From Vibrio alfacsensis (GTDB lineage Bacteria > Pseudomonadota > Gammaproteobacteria > Enterobacterales > Vibrionaceae), in contig NZ_CP032094.1 in the NCBI RefSeq assembly GCF_003544875.1, forward strand, positions 248,001 to 312,000: a DNA stretch of 64,000 bases, read 5' to 3'. The first letter of the stretch is position 1, and every line of letters begins with the position of its first letter. Made by a program: the position numbers and the translations under genes. The notes under the pieces were generated by a model. That model did not search any database, was not told the DNA's origin, and saw nothing but the letters and a program-made list of their open reading frames with translations. This document shows positions 1-8,329 of this stretch, one piece after another.

Positions 1-2027
1 CCGTGCTGTGGATTCGTTTTTACTGAAACACTTCCCCCCATATCTCGCATGTTGTTTGCGGTGATGGCTAATCCAAGGCCTAGCCCTTTCCCAATTTTTT
101 TTGATGTTTGGAATGGTTCAAATATTGAGCCTAACTGTTCCTCTGGTACGCCACAGCCATTATCACTGATGGTTAATTCGATCTGTTTTCCCATTGGGTT
201 AACAATAAGATTTAGCTGTGGCTGGTTGGTTTCTATCATGGCATCTAGAGCATTAGATATAAGGTTTCCGAGTACTTGGAGTAACCTTTGCTCTTCCCCT
301 TTAATTGGTGCTAATTCATGAGGGATTCGTACTCGCACATCGATAGGGGCAAGTTGAGACTGGTAGAGACGTAATGTTTCTTCCAATGCGGCTGTAAGCG
401 ATATTGCTTGAAGGTTTTCTGGTTTGCTGTAAGCAAAGGTTTTGAGTTGGCGAGTCATACTTGCCATGCGATCAATGAGTTTTTGGATTAAAACATTATT
501 GGCTTTTACCATATCCACCTCACCACGCTCGATGAGCAGTTCATTGGTGGTGAGCAAGGTGCGCAAACCTGTTAGAGGTTGGTTTAACTCGTGAGTAATG
601 GCGCTCGACATTCTGCCCAAGGCTGCCATTTTACTCGATTCAATTAATTGGCTTTGCGCTTCTTTCAGGGCTTGCGTGCGCTCTTCTACTCGTTGTGCCA
701 GTTCTTGGTTGACTTGCTGGAGTGATTGTTCTGCTTTTTTACGTTTGCTGATGTCGATAAGGGTCGCTAAAAAGTATTGTTCGCCATGCAAAGGGAAGCG
801 GGTTAAAGAGAATAAGATCGGGAACACACTGCCATCACTTCGTCTGGCGAGCGTTTCTGCGTTACTAATTTCAGCTAACTCTCGGTGTTTAGGTAAGTCC
901 TTGAGTAGCGTTAACGTCGTTGAATTTTGGTTGCCTGCATTAAAAAGTTCCCAAGCAGATGTCTCACGATTGACGCTTTCAGGCAAAGAGAATAATCGTT
1001 TTGCCATCGGGTTAAGATCGAATAACTTGCCTTGCTCATCAATCAATAACAACCCAACATGAGTCTTGTTGATCATTTGCTTTAAGCGGCGCTGAGATTC
1101 TTCCAGTAGTGCTTGAATTCGTCGTTGGTTGAGATTTTTTTGATGACGCTGTACACCAATAATTGACAGTAAAAGGATTAACAATAATAGGGCGACGACA
1201 CCCCAGCCAACCATGTTAATCGTTTGCTGAACGGGTTTAATCGGAGAGAGGTAACTGACGTACCAATCCAAATCATCGAGTTTGACGGTATGTGCAAAAT
1301 ACCGCTGTTTTTGCAGCGTCCAGACTCGAATAATCGTGTCATCGTAAAGGCGTTGGGTTTCAACGTTAATGATATTGTTCTGTTCATTAAACCAGTCTGC
1401 GTTGTATGGGGCACTGCTTGATAAGATGAAGCGTTGCTGACGATTTTGCAAAGTGATGATGTCTTGACTGGTAAGAGTCTGATCGGTGAGCAAGCTTAAG
1501 TTTATTTGTACGACAACAATCCCCGCAATGTCGAGGCCATCATAAATGGGGGCGGCTAAATAATAGAGCGGACTAGAACCCTTGGTTTTATTGACCAAAG
1601 AAACACCGCCGCCTTGGTTATGTATTTGCTCAACGATAGCTTGGCGGTCCGGTAGACTAAAGCGCTCATCAACTAAGCTAGATACCAAGACTTCTCCCCT
1701 AGCGGATAGAATTAGCCAACCCTCTGTATTTGCCGCTTTATCGAGTTGTATCAGTTGGGCCTCAATCGGCTCGTAGTAAGTGAGGTTCCCTTTCACAAAA
1801 GCGATGGTTTCTGGATTGTTGGTGACCAGATAAGGCAGGTGATAGAAACGTTTAAGGGCGCGTCGAACTTCACCAATATAATCAAGTAGTTTTTGCTGAG
1901 CATCGGTTTGTGACTGCACATTTAACCATTGACGGGCAACTTCCCTACTGGCGGTATAGCAGAATGAAATCAATACGCTAGCAATCGCGATGATTAGCCA
2001 TGTTTTTCTATTCTTACTACGCAACAT
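1..2027 (-). CDS. DctB-like sensor histidine kinase (C-terminus cut by window edge)
   Basis: This is a membrane sensor kinase, probably phosphorylating the response regulator encoded divergently at 2214. The frame is open from the ATG at 2027 to the left edge. Residues about 9-26 form a first membrane helix and residues about 272-292 a second, with a roughly 240-residue periplasmic sensor between them. A PAS/PAC segment follows (ending in DISKRKKAEQ), then a coiled coil and an H-box MSSAITHELNQPLTG with the phospho-accepting His near residue 479. The last visible residues, ANNMRDMGG, match the end of the ATPase domain of DctB-type kinases, so only some 20-30 residues are missing. The order resembles C4-dicarboxylate sensor DctB, but the PAS domain and unknown ligand make the exact signal uncertain. 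Confidence 0.9.
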   Translation of the reverse strand, partial: MLRSKNRKTWLIIAIASVLISFCYTASREVARQWLNVQSQTDAQQKLLDYIGEVRRALKRFYHLPYLVTNNPETIAFVKGNLTYYEPIEAQLIQLDKAANTEGWLILSARGEVLVSSLVDERFSLPDRQAIVEQIHNQGGGVSLVNKTKGSSPLYYLAAPIYDGLDIAGIVVVQINLSLLTDQTLTSQDIITLQNRQQRFILSSSAPYNADWFNEQNNIINVETQRLYDDTIIRVWTLQKQRYFAHTVKLDDLDWYVSYLSPIKPVQQTINMVGWGVVALLLLILLLSIIGVQRHQKNLNQRRIQALLEESQRRLKQMINKTHVGLLLIDEQGKLFDLNPMAKRLFSLPESVNRETSAWELFNAGNQNSTTLTLLKDLPKHRELAEISNAETLARRSDGSVFPILFSLTRFPLHGEQYFLATLIDISKRKKAEQSLQQVNQELAQRVEERTQALKEAQSQLIESSKMAALGRMSSAITHELNQPLTGLRTLLTTNELLIERGEVDMVKANNVLIQKLIDRMASMTRQLKTFAYSKPENLQAISLTAALEETLRLYQSQLAPIDVRVRIPHELAPIKGEEQRLLQVLGNLISNALDAMIETNQPQLNLIVNPMGKQIELTISDNGCGVPEEQLGSIFEPFQTSKKIGKGLGLGLAITANNMRDMGGSVSVKTNPQH

Positions 2028-2213
2028 AAGGGCTCCTTAACGAAACTGATACAAGATTGCGCTTAACCTTTTGGATGTTAAAGACTTGTAAGTGAGAAGT
2101 GAGATCCAGCTCCTTTTCTCTGTATGGTTTTTTGTTAACGTAAGCCAAGAACGATTTGGTTCGCTAGCTCTGCGACAAAGCTATCCCTTACTACTCACAG
2201 TAGGCACTTACTT

Positions 2214-3581
2214 ATGGCGTTTGATGATATCCCCAAGATTGCTCTGATCGAAGACGATGAGATCGTGCGGCAGGCAACAAGCCAATGGTTGCAATTAGCA
2301 GGGTTCGACGTTGCTTCATTTTGCTCAGGTTTGGAGGGGCAAGCGGCCATTTTGTCTCAAGATTTTGATGCAATTGTGAGTGACGTGCGTTTACCCGATA
2401 CCGATGGTTTGTTGATTTTAGAGACGCTAACTAGCAATCAAATAAGAACGCCGATCATACTGATCACTGGCCATGGCGATGTCGATATGGCGGTAAGTGC
2501 ATTGCAAAAAGGGGCCTTTGATTTTATTGAAAAGCCGTTTTTACCTGAACGCTTATCCGAGCGAGTTAAAGAAGCCGTAGAAACGTATCGTGCGCAAGCC
2601 TCAACTCAAGTTCGGCATGAGTACTTAGCCAGTGTCAGCGGGCTTGAGGAAGTTTTGATTGGACGAAGTCGAGCCATGCAACAACTGCGAGAACAAATTG
2701 CAAAGCTGGCAAGAATGGATACCAACGTGATCATTTATGGTGAAACTGGCAGCGGTAAAGAGCTCGTTGCAACTAGCCTCCATAATGAGAGTCGACGTTA
2801 TGCCCATCATTTTGTTCCGATTAACTGCGGCGCAATTCCTGAAAGCTTGTTTGAAAGTGAATTGTTTGGTCATGAAGCGGGTGCATTTACAGGAGCAAGT
2901 AAAAAGCGCATTGGTAAATTGGAGTATGCGGATAAAGGCACATTGTTTTTAGATGAAATTGAGAGTATGCCGTTACCGATGCAGGTCAAAGTGTTACGTT
3001 CATTGCAAGAGCATACTGTCGAGCGAGTCGGTGGAAATAAACAGATCGCGATAGATTTGCGGGTGATCGCTGCCGCAAAAGAAGATCTTAACGATCATGA
3101 AGAGTTTCGACAGGATCTTTATTATCGACTTAATGTTGGGCAAATTTATTTGCCGCCATTGCGAGAACGAGAAGACGATGCCTTGATACTGTTCGAACAC
3201 TTTGCCGTTCAAAGTAATCCAGATTATCGTCCTTTAAGTAGCGCGGATAGAAAAGCTATCCAGACTTATGCTTGGCCCGGTAATGTACGTGAACTGCGTA
3301 ACGTGGCGATTCGTTTTGCTTTGGATGATGCGATTTCAGTGATGGAAATTTTATCAACGCGCCCGTCTTCTACGACAGAAGAAACCCAAACTGGTGTGCC
3401 ATTGGTTATACAGTTGCACAACTTTGAACGTAAAGTATTGCATGATTCGTTGGTTAGACACCAAGGGCATATTAGTGAGGTCATGCTAGAGCTCGATTTA
3501 CCACGTCGAACGCTTAACCAAAAAATGCAAAAATTTGGATTGAATCGGGCCGACTATACTTATACTAATCGTAGTAAATAA
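2214..3581 (+). CDS. DctD-like sigma-54-dependent response regulator
   Basis: This NtrC-family activator opens sigma-54 RNA polymerase promoters. It has a receiver domain (residues about 8-125) with acidic pocket EDD, phospho-acceptor Asp57 in VSDVRLPD and Lys107 in KPF. A central AAA+ domain follows, with Walker A GETGSGKE (176-183) and the sigma-54 contact loop GAFTGA (223-228). The C-terminus carries a Fis-type helix-turn-helix (DLPRRTLNQKMQKF). The 455-residue length is normal for DctD. It is divergent from its likely kinase with 186 bp between the starts. A strong sigma-54 promoter at 7145 in front of a TRAP transporter operon, with repeated upstream dyads, is the obvious candidate target. 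That link is inferred. Confidence 0.93.
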   Translation: MAFDDIPKIALIEDDEIVRQATSQWLQLAGFDVASFCSGLEGQAAILSQDFDAIVSDVRLPDTDGLLILETLTSNQIRTPIILITGHGDVDMAVSALQKGAFDFIEKPFLPERLSERVKEAVETYRAQASTQVRHEYLASVSGLEEVLIGRSRAMQQLREQIAKLARMDTNVIIYGETGSGKELVATSLHNESRRYAHHFVPINCGAIPESLFESELFGHEAGAFTGASKKRIGKLEYADKGTLFLDEIESMPLPMQVKVLRSLQEHTVERVGGNKQIAIDLRVIAAAKEDLNDHEEFRQDLYYRLNVGQIYLPPLREREDDALILFEHFAVQSNPDYRPLSSADRKAIQTYAWPGNVRELRNVAIRFALDDAISVMEILSTRPSSTTEETQTGVPLVIQLHNFERKVLHDSLVRHQGHISEVMLELDLPRRTLNQKMQKFGLNRADYTYTNRSK

Positions 3582-3739
3582 CGGGTCATTCTAGCTTGTT
3601 ATAATACTCGATAACCTCGTTGAAAATTTAGGCGGTAGAATAACTACTTATCGAAAATTTTAGCCTGGTTTTCAAGCGTTTTTCCTGCGCTAACTCTGAT
3701 CACCGCAATAAAGCTTAACTCTAAAATGGCGATAAGTCG

Positions 3740-4944
3740 TTATGCACGTTGTTCGTAGAACGGTTGTTTAAAACTTGCTGTTTTAGCTGATAGCATGGTG
3801 ACTCTGTCTCTACCTTGTTCTTTTGAATGGTAAAGTGCATGGTCGGAGCGAGAAATAACGTCGTGTAATCGCTCTCCAGATTTTATCTCAGCAACACCAA
3901 AACTCATGGTTATCCTTTTCTCTTTGCTGCCTTGACAGGATGCATTCTTGATCGAGTGTCGTAGCGTTTCAGCATGTTCTGCCGCCTGATGAGCAGTGTA
4001 CTTTGGTAGAACGACCATAAACTCATCCCCGCCAAAGCGTATCACTTGAGCCTCTTTGGGCAGATTTCGACTCATGATATTGGCGACACTGACAATCGTA
4101 TTGTCACCAGCTAAGTGACCAAACTCGTCGTTAATATACTTAAAGTTGTCGATATCCGTCATGATGATGCTTAGCGGTTCTTGTTTGGCAACGGTTTTTG
4201 CAACGAGATTGGGAATCACATCTTCCATTGCTCTTCGATTGAGTAATCCTGTTAGGGCATCTTGAAACGATAAACTTCTGATGGATTGCAGCAGCCTTGC
4301 ATTGATTAACCACAACATGCAAAAGCTCATGGAAACAACCAAACAAATGCTAAATAAAAAGTTAATTGATGAACCAAACCTGCCGTCATAAAGTTGTTGA
4401 GCTCTGAGTCGAAGTAAGTCCAAATGGTTCTTCCGATCATAAAGGCGCTGAAGCCAAGTAAGGAGGCGGCCATGCCGACCATTGGCAATTGGAGATCACG
4501 ATTTCTCCCTTTGAGCATGGCGTAAGCACTGGCAAAAGTAACGGCAGATAAATAGAGGCTCACAACAATGATACGACTACGAATAGAGGGAGAGTGAAAA
4601 GTAAAATAATAGATTCCACCGCTTGTCAATGGGAGAGCCGCAGTGAGATAGCGTGCGATGTTGAGGGGAAAAGCACGAAATATACTCAACCCATATAATG
4701 TCAGCAGAAAGCCAATCAAAATGATCGTATTTGAAGCTGTGACGGTGAGCCAGTCTGACGCACTGTCTCTAAAACTCAACAGAAAAGGTCCTCCACCAAT
4801 AAACAATAGCGAAATTGCAAAGCACGATAGCCCTGGAATTTTACGTTGATTGAATTGGTAGAAGATAAGCCCAATTGAGTAGATACAAGAGAAAAGAATA
4901 ATAATGAAGTTGAGCGTTCTTATATCTAACGAAAAGTTATCCAT
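3740..4944 (-). pseudogene. Membrane diguanylate cyclase (GGDEF), one frameshift
   Basis: The gene encodes a c-di-GMP synthase with an N-terminal membrane sensor of several helices (residues 1-205, start ATG at 4944) and a C-terminal GGDEF domain with intact active site (IRFGGDEFMVV) and metal/substrate motif TDIDNFKYIND. The two halves are in different frames. Reading runs out of frame at about 4345-4347, where one extra A in the AAA run (plus strand) would restore a single 401-residue protein with the junction LAFCLVVSMSF. The second half has no ribosome binding site of its own. A single-base loss in a homopolymer fits a sequencing error as well as true decay. It is one of three diguanylate cyclase genes in the window. 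Confidence 0.85.
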
Positions 4945-5107
4945 GTTGCCATCCTAGCATCCTAACTACTTGTGTATCGATCCTTTACCTATCAATAGTA
5001 AATATGATTCATAGTAGATTAATTACTCTCAAATGTCTTGAATAGCTGATACTTTTCGCTGTTAATAGAAGTAGCCCACATTTGTGGGCTAATGCAATGA
5101 AACAATC

Positions 5108-6415
5108 TCAAGTCGTAGAATGTTCGAAAGCAACGTGCCGCTTAGCTCTATAAGTGAGTACTCCTAATATGACTATCATGATTGTTGGAACTATCCAGCT
5201 GGCAAAGTACTTGTATAGCGGCATATTATTGTTTAGCCATTGGTTTGTCACTTCTGGCATGTAGTCGAGAATATGCAAGGTATCGATGCATCCAAAAGTA
5301 AGTGCGGTACATGTGGTAATAACCACCATCATCTGAGACATCTTGTTGCGTATGGGTGCCATTATCATTAGTGCAATTGCGACGGGATGAAGGGCAACAA
5401 CGGCTGGCAAAGTGATAGCAAGTAGCTGCTCTAGACCTACGTTTGCGATCAAACCCGCCAGTACCATCGTTGTGATCACACAGCCTTTGTAGTTCACTTT
5501 GCTAAAGGTGCTGTCGTAGAACTCGCTGCCCGCGGTGGTAACACCAATCGCTGTTGTCAAGCATGCTAAAACCATGACCGCGCCTAATAGTAAAGATCCA
5601 AAGGCACCAAAGTGGTTGAAAGTAAACGCTGTTAATATGTCTCCACCATTACTGAATTCTGAGCCTAGATAAGAACTCGTTGACCCAATATAAGACAATG
5701 ATACATAAACAAATGTCATTGCAATTGCGTACATTAAAGCCGCGATAAGCGTGTACTTCGCAGTGGCTTTAGGGCAATCCACCCCCATGCTGCGAATTGC
5801 ACGGAAGATAATCCAACCAAAGCCAATCGAGCCCAACGCATCCATCGTCATATAGCCTTGAGTTAACCCCTCTGCAAATGCTCCATCCACGTATGGTCCC
5901 GTTGCTGATGTCAGTTCACCAGCAGGGTAAACCAATGCTGTGACTGACATGACGACCAAGATAGCCATCAATGCAGGCGTTAAGATTTTGCCTAGGTTAT
6001 CAATTAGCTTACCCGGGTAGAGGGCAAACAGAATAGTGATAATACAGAAAGCAATAGTAAAAGGCATGAGTGCCATATCACCAAAGGTTGGCGCAAAGCT
6101 GAATTGGTAAGCGACAGTAATAGCACGCGGAATCACGAATGCTGGACCAATCACGATAAATACCATCACCCAAAAACTGGTTGCCAAAGGTTTAGGTAAA
6201 GCAGCAGTCAGCTTGTCAGAACCATTAACAATGGCAACGATCACAAGTGCTATTGCAGGTAGTCCAACTCCCGTTAATAGAAAACCGGACATTCCACTAA
6301 GGAAGTTTTCTCCTGCTTGGTAGCCTAAAAAAGGCGGGAAGATCAGGTTACCTGCACCTAAGTACATGGCAAAAGTCATAAAGCCCAAAGCGGCGATATT
6401 GCGTGCGCTTAACAT
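5108..6415 (-). CDS. brnQ: Branched-chain amino acid:cation symporter BrnQ
   Basis: The protein imports leucine, isoleucine and valine with a cation (LIVCS family) at the inner membrane. It has 435 residues, about 12 hydrophobic helices, and the family hallmark AMYLGAGNLIFPPFLGYQ near the N-terminus. Length is normal for BrnQ. The start at 6415 has an AAGAGGA ribosome binding site about 6 bases upstream. Upstream lies a 31-codon leader peptide rich in leucine codons, together with competing hairpins, which suggests control by leucine supply. The ribosome binding site can pair with a complementary segment about 30 nt upstream. Confidence 0.92.
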   Translation of the reverse strand: MLSARNIAALGFMTFAMYLGAGNLIFPPFLGYQAGENFLSGMSGFLLTGVGLPAIALVIVAIVNGSDKLTAALPKPLATSFWVMVFIVIGPAFVIPRAITVAYQFSFAPTFGDMALMPFTIAFCIITILFALYPGKLIDNLGKILTPALMAILVVMSVTALVYPAGELTSATGPYVDGAFAEGLTQGYMTMDALGSIGFGWIIFRAIRSMGVDCPKATAKYTLIAALMYAIAMTFVYVSLSYIGSTSSYLGSEFSNGGDILTAFTFNHFGAFGSLLLGAVMVLACLTTAIGVTTAGSEFYDSTFSKVNYKGCVITTMVLAGLIANVGLEQLLAITLPAVVALHPVAIALMIMAPIRNKMSQMMVVITTCTALTFGCIDTLHILDYMPEVTNQWLNNNMPLYKYFASWIVPTIMIVILGVLTYRAKRHVAFEHSTT

Positions 6416-6417
6416 TG

Positions 6418-6459
6418 TTATTCCTCTTACATTTCGCTTGAAAGAAACAGAAGGAATAA
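6418..6459 (-). promoter_or_regulatory. Hairpin that can mask the brnQ ribosome binding site
   Basis: On the transcript, UUAUUCCU (positions 6459-6452) is perfectly complementary to AGGAAUAA (6425-6418), which contains the brnQ ribosome binding site. The 8-bp stem has a 26-nt loop. It lies directly downstream of the alternative hairpins at 6480-6528. Translational control is inferred from the pairing only. Confidence 0.4.
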
Positions 6460-6479
6460 GGGGAGGGTGGCATCATTCC

Positions 6480-6528
6480 GTCAGCTTCTAATCAAGCTGA
6501 CAGAAATTTTAGATATAGCCTGTCAGCT
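6480..6528 (-). promoter_or_regulatory. Mutually exclusive hairpins in the brnQ leader
   Basis: Three short segments in the transcript can pair in two exclusive ways. Segment 1 (6528-6520, AGCTGACAG, covering the leader stop codon) pairs perfectly over 9 bp with segment 2 (6503-6495). Segment 2 also pairs perfectly over 8 bp with segment 3 (6487-6480), with a 6-nt loop. This is the layout of an amino-acid attenuator. However, no U-tract follows the 2:3 hairpin, so control may be translational or Rho-linked rather than by an intrinsic terminator. Confidence 0.6.
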
Positions 6529-6618
6529 CTGAATCAGTTTCAGAGAGAGCAGGAGGATCGCAGCAGCAACGCCAGATGGGCGTTTAAAAGCAAGTAGTAA
6601 TTGCATTGTTGCTGACAT
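6523..6618 (-). CDS. Leucine-rich leader peptide upstream of brnQ (31 aa)
   Basis: This short frame starts at ATG 6618 with a good ribosome binding site (AAGGA, 6 bases upstream) and ends at TGA 6525-6523. It encodes 31 residues, 8 of them leucine, including LLL at residues 7-9 and ILLLSLKLI near the end. The leucine codons include the usually rare CTA and CTC. Its stop codon sits inside the first arm of the alternative hairpins that precede brnQ. By analogy with ilv and leu leaders, it is probably a sensor of charged tRNA-Leu. I do not recognise a described family for it. Confidence 0.65.
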   Translation of the reverse strand: MSATMQLLLAFKRPSGVAAAILLLSLKLIQS

Positions 6619-6641
6619 GATTGATCCTTAATGATGAAATT

Positions 6642-6669
6642 ACACCAAGGAATACGTTTGCCTTGGTGT
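6642..6669. repeat. 9-bp perfect inverted repeat upstream of the brnQ leader
   Basis: ACACCAAGG (6642-6650) and CCTTGGTGT (6661-6669) flank a 10-base spacer, just upstream of the leader peptide start. It could be a 5' UTR hairpin or a regulator site. No T-run follows on either strand, so it does not look like a terminator. Confidence 0.5.
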
Positions 6670-6950
6670 GCATCTACACTAACGAACATGAGGCGATGGG
6701 GACAACCCCGAAGTGGAAAATAAGATGATAAGGTTGATGTTTGTTTTTGCAGTGGTGGATTGAACTGCTTTATAAATTATAAGGCAGAATAAATGACTTT
6801 CCATTTTGTTAACACTTCTTGTTTTGATGTGTTTTTGTTCAATTTGTAGAGATTTAGACCTTAGTTTGCTGTCGAAAAAGTGAACGTTTTAGGGTTTTAT
6901 TCTTACTTTTAAGATCGTTATGACGGTATCTGCATCCTTTGTCGATATAG

Positions 6951-7098
6951 GCAAAAACTTGCTCATTAGGCAATCGAGCGATTATTTTGTGTTGATCACA
7001 TTTTATTAACTTTTGTGAGTCAATCGCATAAATATTGTCTTTATGATAAGCAAGTTTTGCTCATTACCTTTCTATTCAATCAGCAGGTTTTGCTCATT
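6951..7098 (+). promoter_or_regulatory. Three repeated dyads: candidate activator sites for the TRAP operon
   Basis: The sequence TTGCTCATT recurs at 6959-6967, 7057-7065 and 7090-7098. Each copy is the right half of a small dyad: GCAAAAACTTGC at 6951, GCAAGTTTTGC at 7050, and AGCAGGTTTTGCT at 7082. The last two copies are 33 bp apart, three helical turns. They lie about 75-115 bp upstream of the predicted start of transcription, the usual place for NtrC-family enhancer sites. The likely binder is the DctD-like regulator at 2214; this is inferred. Confidence 0.6.
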
Positions 7099-7144
7099 TT
7101 CGTTCCTAGAAAATTAAAGTTAACAAATACAATAATTTAAGTTT

Positions 7145-7160
7145 TGGCATTCAAATTGCT
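7145..7160 (+). promoter_or_regulatory. Sigma-54 promoter of the TAXI-TRAP operon
   Basis: TGGCATTCAAATTGCT matches the -24/-12 consensus, with GG at 7146-7147 and GC at 7158-7159 separated by the required 10 bases. Transcription should start near 7171, about 66 nt before the first gene. Confidence 0.8.
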
Positions 7161-7236
7161 CTAGAATGCTTGTTGTTAATGATAATTTAATGCGATGTAA
7201 AAATGCGTCTATAGGACGACTACATGGAGAGTAATA

Positions 7237-8247
7237 ATGAAAATGAATAAGCTAGTTAAAGCTTTGGCTGTCGCTGTGACTTCTTTTGGCATTGCAGCAA
7301 ATGCGGTTGCTGAAGATCGTAGCTATATTTTGGCGACAGCATCCACCGGGGGTACTTATTACCCAGTAGGTGTTGCACTTGCTACCTTGAGTAAAGTGAA
7401 ACTGGCACCCAAACATCACTTTTCTCTTTCAGCGATCAGTTCGGCAGGATCGGGTGAAAACGTTAAATTGCTGAATGAAAACGAAGCTCAATTTGCTATT
7501 TTGCAAGGTCTTTATGGCGCGTGGGCATGGTCTGGTGAAGGGCCATATGCTAAGAGCGGTCGTCAAGAGCAACTACGCTCTGTTTCGATGCTTTGGCAAA
7601 ACGTTGAGCACTTTATTGTTCGTACGGAGTTAGCGAAAACGGGCACTGTCAGTGACTTGAATAACTTAGATGGAAAAAAGTTTTCAATCGGTAAAAAGAA
7701 CTCAGGTACAGAAAATTCAGGTCGTCAGATCATGAAAGGCCTCAATGTGAATCCAGACAAATTTAATTTGGCATTCATGGGCTACGGCGGCAGTGCAAGT
7801 GCACTTCAAAATGGAACGATTGATGGGATGAATACGCCGGCAGGTGTCCCTGTTGGTGCGGTAACACAAGCGTTTGCCGCTCTAGGAAAAGACATTTCGA
7901 TTCTTTCGTTTACTGATGAGCAAATCAAAGAAGCGAACGGTGACTATAACCTATGGACGAAATATGAGATCCCAGCAAATACCTACCCAGGCTTAGATAA
8001 GCCAGTGACAACAATCGCACAGCCAAACTTTCTCGCCGTGCGTGAAGACATCTCTGAAGACGATGTTTACCAGTTAACCAAAGCGATCTACGAAAATTTG
8101 CCTTTCTTACAAGGTATCCATAAAGCGACCAAAGCAATGGCAATTGAAAAGGCGATTGCAGGCCTACCTGTGCCGTTGCACCCAGGAGCCGTTCGTTATT
8201 ACAAAGAGATGGGCATAGAGGTCCCTGCTGATCTGATCATTCAATAG
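7237..8247 (+). CDS. TAXI-family TRAP transporter periplasmic binding protein
   Basis: The protein captures a small carboxylate-like substrate in the periplasm and hands it to the membrane subunit encoded next. The first 25 residues are a clear signal peptide ending AVA before EDRS. The mature start, YILATASTGGTYYPVG, and the motif NSGTENSGRQIM are typical of the TAXI (TRAP-associated extracytoplasmic immunogenic) family. The start at 7237 has GGAGAG about 6 bases upstream. The substrate is unknown for most TAXI proteins. The following lhgO gene hints at a C5 dicarboxylate or 2-hydroxyglutarate, which is an inference. Confidence 0.93.
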   Translation: MKMNKLVKALAVAVTSFGIAANAVAEDRSYILATASTGGTYYPVGVALATLSKVKLAPKHHFSLSAISSAGSGENVKLLNENEAQFAILQGLYGAWAWSGEGPYAKSGRQEQLRSVSMLWQNVEHFIVRTELAKTGTVSDLNNLDGKKFSIGKKNSGTENSGRQIMKGLNVNPDKFNLAFMGYGGSASALQNGTIDGMNTPAGVPVGAVTQAFAALGKDISILSFTDEQIKEANGDYNLWTKYEIPANTYPGLDKPVTTIAQPNFLAVREDISEDDVYQLTKAIYENLPFLQGIHKATKAMAIEKAIAGLPVPLHPGAVRYYKEMGIEVPADLIIQ

Positions 8248-8329
8248 TTTGATCGTTGCCCCGAGTCATGGCTTGGGGCATTTATTTTCTGATGGAACGA
8301 ACAACGGCCGCGAGAGCTTGGAGTATAAG

